From Pontibacter flavimaris (lineage in GTDB: Bacteria; Bacteroidota; Bacteroidia; Cytophagales; Hymenobacteraceae): 64,000 bases of DNA. The stretch spans positions 1 through 64,000 of the forward strand of contig NZ_LVWA01000007.1 of NCBI RefSeq assembly GCF_001907195.1, in the 5' to 3' direction. The position numbers and the translations under genes were made by a program. The notes below the pieces were generated by a model. The model searched no databases. It saw nothing but the letters and a program-made list of their open reading frames with translations, and was not told the origin of the DNA. Of this stretch, positions 59,601-64,000 are shown piece after piece. Each line of letters opens with the position of its first letter. Position 1 is the stretch's first letter.

Positions 59601-60705
59601 TATTCAGCACGCCCCTGAAGGAGGTGGCCACGCTTCCGATCTCGTCATTGCTGTGGATGTCGATCGTGACATCGGTGGCGCCCAGCTTGATGCGATCGGC
59701 GGCGGTTTTGAGCTTGGTGAGCGAGGAGGAGATCAGATTGATGATGTAGATGGACAGGGCCACCGTAAGGCCAAGTATGAGCAGGAAAGCAATGATGAGC
59801 GTGGCCACGGCCTGCTGCTTCTCCACCACCCGTGCATTAATATCCTGCTTAATGCTGCCTGAAAGTGCTGTTTCTGCCTTGCGGAGATCCTCTATACTGA
59901 TAGTGAACTCATTAAAGACCGTTTCGGGGTCGAAGGTGGTCAGGTTTAGCTGTGGGTCTGCCTCGATGGCCTGCAGTACAGCCGCCACCTTTTTGTAATT
60001 CCCGGAGGCGAGGATGCCCTGCACCTGGCGCGTTGTCTCCGGCCCGGCGTAGCGGCTGAAATTATCCAGGGCCCGGTTGTAGGAAGTAATCTGCGACCTG
60101 ATGGTGGCGTAGTCGTTGTAGTTGAAGCGCTCCCCTTGTATGGCATTTAAAAAGTGACTCCTGATCCTGGCCAAATGTATTTTAGCCTCGGTGAGCTGGC
60201 GGAAGCTTTCGAGCTGGCGCCCCAGAAACGCACTGCCCACGCCGGTGGCGTTGTCCTCCATCCTGTTGAGCAGGCTAAAGATCAAGGCGCTTGAGTACTC
60301 CCTGTACTCCTGGGCATCAAAATTACGCTGATCGAGGCGGCTCCTGTACTTCTTCTGCTCGCCCAGCTGCGCCAGTTCCGACAGGTTTCGGCCTGAGTTC
60401 TCCAGAAAAGCGTTCAGTTCTCTTTCGGCAGCATCGGTGGTGGCTCGGGTGGCCTTTGCCTCCAGCAGCATGTCGGTGTCGCCGGTTGCCGAGGCCAGCA
60501 TGCGGGCGCGCTCCCGCTGAAACGCATGCAGCAGCGAGGATATTCTCTCCGACTCCTCCAGTTGCAGTTCCTCCTGCTTCAGGGCGGCGTTCTCTTCCAG
60601 TTCATTCTCAATCGCGGATACAAGGAAGTATACCAACGGAACAAGCAGCAGGGACAGCAGCAGAATAAGCTTATCCCTGATCTTAAGGTTCTTTATGAAG
60701 TTCAT
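56665..60705 (-). CDS. Giant hybrid histidine kinase with three receivers
   Basis: A 1346-residue sensor kinase. Order: TM1 (13-31); extracytoplasmic helical sensor (32-300); TM2 (302-324); HAMP (about 325-380) and a second HAMP-like part; GAF domain (430-575); a long coiled coil (575-665, rich in Glu/Gln/Leu); HisKA with the phosphoacceptor His in NMSHELRTPLNS near 678; HATPase (768-902) with FIGNALKFTDAGG and GTGLGLTISKEL; then receivers REC1 (958-1068, LLDIHLPDM), REC2 (1078-1190, ILDLNLPGM) and REC3 (1222-1342, LMDVMMPEMDG). First gene of an operon with cheR, cheB and a receiver-kinase, all overlapping. Signal unknown. ATG at 60705. Confidence 0.94.
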   Translation of the reverse strand: MNFIKNLKIRDKLILLLSLLLVPLVYFLVSAIENELEENAALKQEELQLEESERISSLLHAFQRERARMLASATGDTDMLLEAKATRATTDAAERELNAFLENSGRNLSELAQLGEQKKYRSRLDQRNFDAQEYREYSSALIFSLLNRMEDNATGVGSAFLGRQLESFRQLTEAKIHLARIRSHFLNAIQGERFNYNDYATIRSQITSYNRALDNFSRYAGPETTRQVQGILASGNYKKVAAVLQAIEADPQLNLTTFDPETVFNEFTISIEDLRKAETALSGSIKQDINARVVEKQQAVATLIIAFLLILGLTVALSIYIINLISSSLTKLKTAADRIKLGATDVTIDIHSNDEIGSVATSFRGVLNKTVHLSEVAQAIGEGRYEVAVAAQSDEDVLSMAIRDMKDNLQRFTTENTNRNFILTGVAELNIHVSGETSLEKVSEKVISFLCEYTGSEAGVLYLHHSNGKLTPAASYGVALDRDQLPAFAIGLGKVGQAVQERRIQVLEGVPEEHLRIKTGLSDIGPASVIIIPLYFADNIVGALELAARQPYTELHRRLFESVSERISVVIHTLKAHLQTQELLYETQNQAEELETQQEELRQLNAELKASEEELRVNQEELQEKNAELEEKAQLLEEQYEALGTKNRALEDAREAIELKIQQVETVSKYKSDFLANMSHELRTPLNSILILSRLLADNVENTLSTKQIDHAQIIHKSGNDLLRLINEILDLSKIESGMVKLETEELKLQDISMKPLFGEVAAKKQIRFTERIDPGSSETIITDRFRLEQILKNFIGNALKFTDAGGEVEFSITPVLHKPKFRSEQLREQTDILAFSVRDTGIGIPKEKQDMVFEAFQQADTSTTRKYGGTGLGLTISKELATLLGGELMLESAPGQGSTFTLYLPRVPQGVEKKQPEPTTSIKQAQPALTAPAPAQSKGQGVGQMFMHMERQEKQDIKVLIVEDDKGFSDILADFALAKNFKVQQAYTGQEGLQAAREEKPDAMLLDIHLPDMTGWDVLKQVREDKELRHMNVHVMSAYDKDVIGEHAENEEYLPKPVTLEMLNKAFSSILNGSDATIENILIVEDNEIENRAVGELLLAHGLKSTPAFSAEEAEQVLARQKVDCIILDLNLPGMKGYEWMKKIRLQSRLSDIPIIIYSGKDLSEEEEARLKEFANTIIIKNEYSYLRLLDEVQLFLHKVNQKLPQGKEFRMKLHVPEEVLRGKKVLVVDDDVRNIYSLSSLLEMHGMGVTAAYDGKEALQKLGAESDIDLVLMDVMMPEMDGIEATKRIREIPRFKQLPIIALTAKAMKEDREKCIEAGASDYIPKPVDTDKLLTLMRVWLYEA

Positions 60706-60931
60706 CTAACGTGCGTATGGTTCGGTTCTGTTACCTACTCCTTTGCAAGTTAGTAAAACAAAGTATGATTTTCCCGCTCGTATTACCTCCCTATCCTAGA
60801 TTAGAGCCATGCCAATGGGTTTGGCGCCACAGCGGGCGGCGCAGGATAAGCCACAGCAGTATGCACCTGCGTGATGCGGCGCGCCGGTTTACCGGGAGGC
60901 GCCGGGGTGGGTGAAGCCGTGCTCCGGCAGC

Positions 60932-61183
60932 TTACCAATCAAACATCTCCATCAGGTCTACCTGCTTAATGTAGGGCTCCAGAGCCTTGTTGCTGGTAAA
61001 GCCGCGCACCAGGCTGATGTAATCGTTCTCGGGGTTATACCAGATCTCGGCAAAGAAACTGCCCAGGTTGTAGAGTTCGATGCGGTAGCCTCTTCTGCCC
61101 CGGTTGGCAATAAAGTCCCCGTGCGCCCAGATAATCTCCAGTCTTCCTGCCAGGGTGTGGGTGTTGAATAGGTTGAGGTTCAT
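60932..61183 (-). CDS. Small hypothetical protein, 83 residues
   Basis: Not recognised. MNLNLFNTHTLAGRLEIIWAHGDFIANRGRRGYRIELYNLGSFFAEIWYNPENDYISLVRGFTSNKALEPYIKQVDLMEMFDW: beta-rich start and a helical end, aromatic-rich, no signal or membrane segment. The ATG at 61183 and the regular amphipathic pattern support a real gene. It is followed on the same strand by the hybrid-kinase operon after 226 bp and is preceded by another small gene 62 bp upstream, so the two may form a unit. Confidence 0.65.
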   Translation of the reverse strand: MNLNLFNTHTLAGRLEIIWAHGDFIANRGRRGYRIELYNLGSFFAEIWYNPENDYISLVRGFTSNKALEPYIKQVDLMEMFDW

Positions 61184-61245
61184 GTGGTAGTATACGAGGT
61201 TAGTTAGAAAAGGAGGTGCCCTGTACGGGCTTTGTTACAGCACCG

Positions 61246-61500
61246 CTAAGAGGCTGCCTTGGGATACTCTTGATACTCCTCGGGGTTGCCGAAGTCCCAG
61301 TATACTTCCAGGGTGGTAGGGCCGCTGAGGTAGGCCGGAAGGGGCGTATAGATCACCAGGCCATCTTTAAAGACCCGCTTACCGGATTTAGCCAGGCGCA
61401 TGGCCTGCCAGAGCAGCCTGTCGCGGATCTCGTTGCTTACCGGCCGCCTGGCGTTTACAAACGGACTCCCCTCCCCGAATTTAAATACAGTGGTATACAT
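61246..61500 (-). CDS. Small hypothetical protein, 84 residues
   Basis: Not recognised. From ATG 61500: MYTTVFKFGEGSPFVNARRPVSNEIRDRLLWQAMRLAKSGKRVFKDGLVIYTPLPAYLSGPTTLEVYWDFGNPEEYQEYPKAAS. A TTG eight codons upstream would add a His/Asn-rich leader and seems unlikely. A central basic helix (RDRLLWQAMRLAKSGKRVF) is followed by a hydrophobic strand and an acidic tail. It is on the same strand as, and 62 bp upstream of, the 83-residue protein gene. Confidence 0.6.
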   Translation of the reverse strand: MYTTVFKFGEGSPFVNARRPVSNEIRDRLLWQAMRLAKSGKRVFKDGLVIYTPLPAYLSGPTTLEVYWDFGNPEEYQEYPKAAS

Positions 61501-61614
61501 GGCGTTATGGTTGTGGTGGTACAATCTATCCTACGCAAGTTTCAATTATTTAGTATAAGGAATCAGAGGGAATATTACCTTATGTTACGAGAGCCGGATA
61601 TTGTGGGTGCTGCC

Positions 61615-61749
61615 GAAGCCGTGCTTTCCGTAGCTATACTTTTATACTTGCTGTTATGGACATACCTGTCTGAAAGCACTTCTGCTGCGGGTTTCCTGAT
61701 TCGCGTAAGCCATACTTTATACTTTGCTTATACTTGATTTATACTTCCT
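61615..61749. repeat. Gap with TATACTT cluster and CGGGTTTCC-type hairpin
   Basis: Part of the 61525-62335 gap. It contains several TATACTT copies and GACATACCTGTC and GCGGGTTTCCTGATTCGC-type hairpins, in the same position relative to the structured repeat as the arrays before copies B and D. No gene. Confidence 0.6.
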
Positions 61750-61988
61750 TAGCCGCTGCTTCCTGTTTTTGACACAGGCTATACTTGCTAGCTGCCGCTG
61801 ATCCTCAGTCTTACGAGCCTACCGTTGCACTTTATACTTTGGCTCCCTCAAGGCCGGGAGGCCTCGCCTTCGGGCATCGCGCTGGGAGCTTTTCCTTTGC
61901 TCCTGACGTCGCAATGCCTCACTGGCGTTCGTCACCGGAAAAACTCGCATAGGCGCTCAACCCAAAGGCTGGGATCAGATTCGATAGC
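61750..61988 (+). repeat. Structured repeat family, copy E (most diverged)
   Basis: The sequence differs most from copy B, but the pairings persist: hairpin AGGCC-GGGA-GGCCT replaces AGCCC-GAGA-GGGCT (both GNRA loops); long-range helix GCCTTCGGG (61866-61874) with CCCAAAGGC (61961-61969); GCGC...GAGCTTTTCC (61879-61895) with GGAAAAACTC...GCGC (61937-61956) replaces GCGCTGTGTTCC/GGATCTCACAAGGCGC. Confidence 0.82.
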
Positions 61989-61996
61989 CGCCGGTT

Positions 61997-62300
61997 TTGT
62001 CATTTCGACCTTCGGGAGAAATCTTATTAGAATTCCGGATAGATCTTTCACTGTGTTCGGGATGTTAGGTAGAAGAAGTAAGTATAAATTCCCCTCCTCA
62101 GAGGGGCAAGGGGTGGTTTTATACTTTGTAGGGACAGGTCGCGACCTGTCCGCGCTGTACCAGCGGCTACAAAGCTTATACCTTGGCAAAAGTAATTACG
62201 GGCTCCCCTCCTTGGACAAGGAGGGGTAGGGGTGGTTGGAACAAGTGCTGCAGAAGCTCCCTCTCCTGTTCTTAAGACAGGGCTGGGCTGGGGTAATCCC
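61997..62300. repeat. Hairpin modules after repeat copy E
   Basis: TTTGTCATTTCGACC repeat half, then the perfect palindrome GGACAGGTCGCGACCTGTCC at 62132-62151, CTCCCCTCCTTGGACAAGGAG and CTCCCTCTCCTGTTCTTAAG-type hairpins. Same order as after copy A. Confidence 0.7.
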
Positions 62301-62335
62301 CCTCTGTCAAATATTTCATCCGGGATGCATGATAG

Positions 62336-62785
62336 CTACTGCCTCCCCTCCCCCAACAGCCACTGCAGCGCCGTTTGTTGATCCATGAAAACCTCGTGCC
62401 GGGCAGAGCCGTGGTGCTGGTACTTCTTCTGTGCCCGCTGCGTAAAACCGGTGAAGGAAACGAGGCTGTTGTAGTGGTCCGTGAGGAGAACTGCGATTTT
62501 GCTGATGCCGGATGTTGCCACCAGGGCCGTCCACTCGTTCTCCACCCAATGCTGCTCCTGCGACGTGATCACGAAGATCTCAGCGTCATCGATCAGCCAG
62601 TACCTTATATCGTTCCCGATGGAAAAGTCCAGGGCCCGGAGAAAGCCTTCCCGTCGCTCTTCAAAATCAATCTGCCGCAACCACTTTAGCGTTAGCAGCG
62701 CGTGCGCCGCGTCATAACGTAAGGAGACAAACCCATTTCGCAAGATCTCTTCAGACACAAATTTATGATACTCGGCCTCCCCCAT
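62336..62785 (-). CDS. Hypothetical protein, SpoIIAA/STAS-like
   Basis: A 149-residue soluble protein. The middle (GFVSLRYDAAHALLTLKWLRQIDFEERREGFLRALDFSIGNDIRYWLIDDAEIFVITSQEQHWVENEWTALVATSGISKIAVLL) shows the strand-helix-strand order of small STAS/SpoIIAA-like proteins widespread in Cytophagales, with W-L-I-D-D at the site of the phosphorylatable loop. C-terminus VFMDQQTALQWLLG is also typical. No Ser at the usual phosphorylation site is obvious, so a regulatory role is only a guess. ATG at 62785. Confidence 0.68.
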   Translation of the reverse strand: MGEAEYHKFVSEEILRNGFVSLRYDAAHALLTLKWLRQIDFEERREGFLRALDFSIGNDIRYWLIDDAEIFVITSQEQHWVENEWTALVATSGISKIAVLLTDHYNSLVSFTGFTQRAQKKYQHHGSARHEVFMDQQTALQWLLGEGRQ

Positions 62786-63095
62786 AAAGTGAGCTTCTGC
62801 GCTAATTGCTGATAACTGCTGCTACATCCTCAATTTAAGGAACTTAGGCGAGAATCACAGAAAAACGACCATAAAAATTGACTTATTACCGCGTGCTAAG
62901 CCACGGAAAGAGGCAATGCCATACCTTTCCTGCACGGAATTTGCGTGAACACGACCGTCCAAAGTATAAAATCAATATACGGGCCTTCTCTAACCCACAT
63001 GGCGGGAGCGGCTTTATAGTTGTTTTTTGTATCTTGTGGCTGATTTCAGTAACACCGCCTGAGGAAGGCATCATTCACCCAATTTTAAATAATCT
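62786..63095. other. Gap upstream of the M3 peptidase
   Basis: 310 bp without a supported gene. One AAGTATAAA copy at about 62960. TTTTGTATCTTGTGG near 63026-63040 may be the promoter of the peptidase gene, but it does not match TAnnTTTG exactly. Confidence 0.4.
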
Positions 63096-64000
63096 ATGCA
63101 GAAGAAAATTATAACAGCAGGCAGCCTGATAGCTGTACTTGCCCTGACCAACTGTACCTCGGTAGAGGACAAGTCGCAGCAGGCGCAGGCTACCGTAGAG
63201 CAGGCGCAGGCCGAAACCAACCCGCTCCTGAAGGAGTGGACAGGCCCCTACGGCGGCGTGCCGGCCTTCGACAAAATGAACCTGGCCGACCTGAAACCGG
63301 CGATGGAAAAAGCCATGGCCCTGAACCTGGCTGAGATCGAGGCAATCGCCAACAACCCGCAGCCCGCCACTTTCGAGAACACCATCGAGGAGATGGAGCG
63401 CGCCGGCGAGGAGCTGGGTCGTGTGTTCACGTACTACGGCATCTGGGGCAGCAACGTGTCTACGCCGGAGTTCCGGAAAGTACAGGCGGAGATGGCGCCC
63501 AAAATCTCTGAGTTCAGCTCCAAGATCTCCCAGAACGAGAAGCTGTTCCAGCGCATCAAGACCGTTTACGAGAACTCCCAGAAAAACCCGCTGCCTGCCG
63601 ACCAGCAGCGCGTGGTGCAGCTGGTGTACGAGAACTTTGCACTGGAAGGCGCTGACCTGAGCCCGGAGGCCAAGAAGCGCTATGCCGAGATCAACAAGGA
63701 GCTCTCCTCGCTTTATACTTCGTTCTCTAACAACGTGCTGGCCGACGAGGAAAAGTACGTGGTTTACCTGACCAAGGAGCAACTGGGCGGTTTGCCGGAG
63801 TCGTTCGTGAAATCGGCGGCCAAAGAAGCCGAGGACCGCGGGCAGGCAGGCAAGTACGCTGTTACGAACACCCGCTCCAGCATGGACCAGTTCCTGACCT
63901 ACTCGGATGAGCGCGCCCTGCGTGAGAAAGTATGGAAGAACTACTACTCCCGCGCTGACAACGGCGATGCCAGCGACAACAACGAGAACATTGCCAAGAT
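63096..64000 (+). CDS. M3-family oligopeptidase lipoprotein (Dcp type), 3' end cut
   Basis: The first 301 codons of a gene that runs off the window. Residues 1-20 form a lipoprotein signal with lipobox LTNC (Cys20), followed by an Ala/Gln/Glu-rich linker. The rest is the helical N-terminal part of M3 peptidases of the peptidyl-dipeptidase Dcp type: EWTGPYGGVPAFDKMNLADLKPAMEKAMALNLAEIEAIANNPQPATFENTIEEMERAGEELGRVFTYYG and later LSPEAKKRYAEINKELSSLYTSFSNNVL. The HEXXH zinc site lies beyond the edge. It would trim peptides at the outer membrane or in the periplasm. ATG 63096. Confidence 0.9.
   Translation, partial: MQKKIITAGSLIAVLALTNCTSVEDKSQQAQATVEQAQAETNPLLKEWTGPYGGVPAFDKMNLADLKPAMEKAMALNLAEIEAIANNPQPATFENTIEEMERAGEELGRVFTYYGIWGSNVSTPEFRKVQAEMAPKISEFSSKISQNEKLFQRIKTVYENSQKNPLPADQQRVVQLVYENFALEGADLSPEAKKRYAEINKELSSLYTSFSNNVLADEEKYVVYLTKEQLGGLPESFVKSAAKEAEDRGQAGKYAVTNTRSSMDQFLTYSDERALREKVWKNYYSRADNGDASDNNENIAK

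Overview
The window looks like chromosome from a member of the Bacteroidota, most likely Hymenobacteraceae of the Pontibacter type. Evidence: promoters of the TAnnTTTG type (before tRNA-Lys copy 2, tRNA-Leu(GAG), the TetR gene and a candidate small RNA), Bacteroidota-specific families (DUF5687 permease, outer-membrane beta-barrel protein, four-helix-bundle S23 protein), and moderate GC with long repeat-rich gaps between genes. No taxonomic search was possible, so the genus is an inference.

Layout. 0.4-7.6 kb: housekeeping and small-enzyme genes (serine hydrolase, beta-barrel protein, two-gene GNAT/YciO run, LpxL-type acyltransferase, WbqC-like protein) ending in clpC. 8-16.5 kb: AI-2E-type transporter, M28 peptidase, SIMPL protein, QorB-like reductase, EEP hydrolase and priA. 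16.5-24.7 kb: DASS anion transporter, DinB-like protein, large M14 peptidase, a promoter-to-terminator unit without an ORF (candidate small RNA), DUF2459 protein, pirin and nitroreductase. 24.9-33.5 kb: thiL, rlmD, an SDR enzyme, two identical tRNA-Lys genes and an ABC transporter pair. 33.7-40.5 kb: tRNA-Leu(GAG), GNAT-comEC pair, phoH, a SAM hydrolase-like gene, an S23 gene inside inverted repeats, hscB and tRNA-Leu(CAA). 40.6-45.3 kb: an accessory stretch with an AT-rich DUF4238 gene, a frameshifted REP-associated transposase with its REP hairpins, a 614-residue PLP enzyme and a YkgJ-type cysteine-cluster protein. 45.4-53.1 kb: a putative membrane terpene cyclase, DUF808, a lytic transglycosylase, a TetR-YceI pair and small exported proteins. 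54.1-60.7 kb: a tightly overlapping signalling operon (giant hybrid kinase, CheR, CheB, receiver-kinase). 60.9-64 kb: small unknown proteins and the start of an M3 peptidase cut by the window edge.

The unusual content is mostly non-coding. (1) The heptamer AAGTATA/TATACTT occurs everywhere, in genes and between them, at several copies per kb. (2) A roughly 220-bp repeat occurs five times, in the same orientation, and its stems show compensatory changes with GNRA and UUCG loops, which suggests a structured RNA family. (3) Several intergenic regions are bracketed by inverted arrays of short repeat units; the unit differs from site to site, and one such pair encloses the S23 gene. (4) REP hairpins surround the RAYT gene and also occur elsewhere. 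These are read directly from the sequence; their functions are inference.
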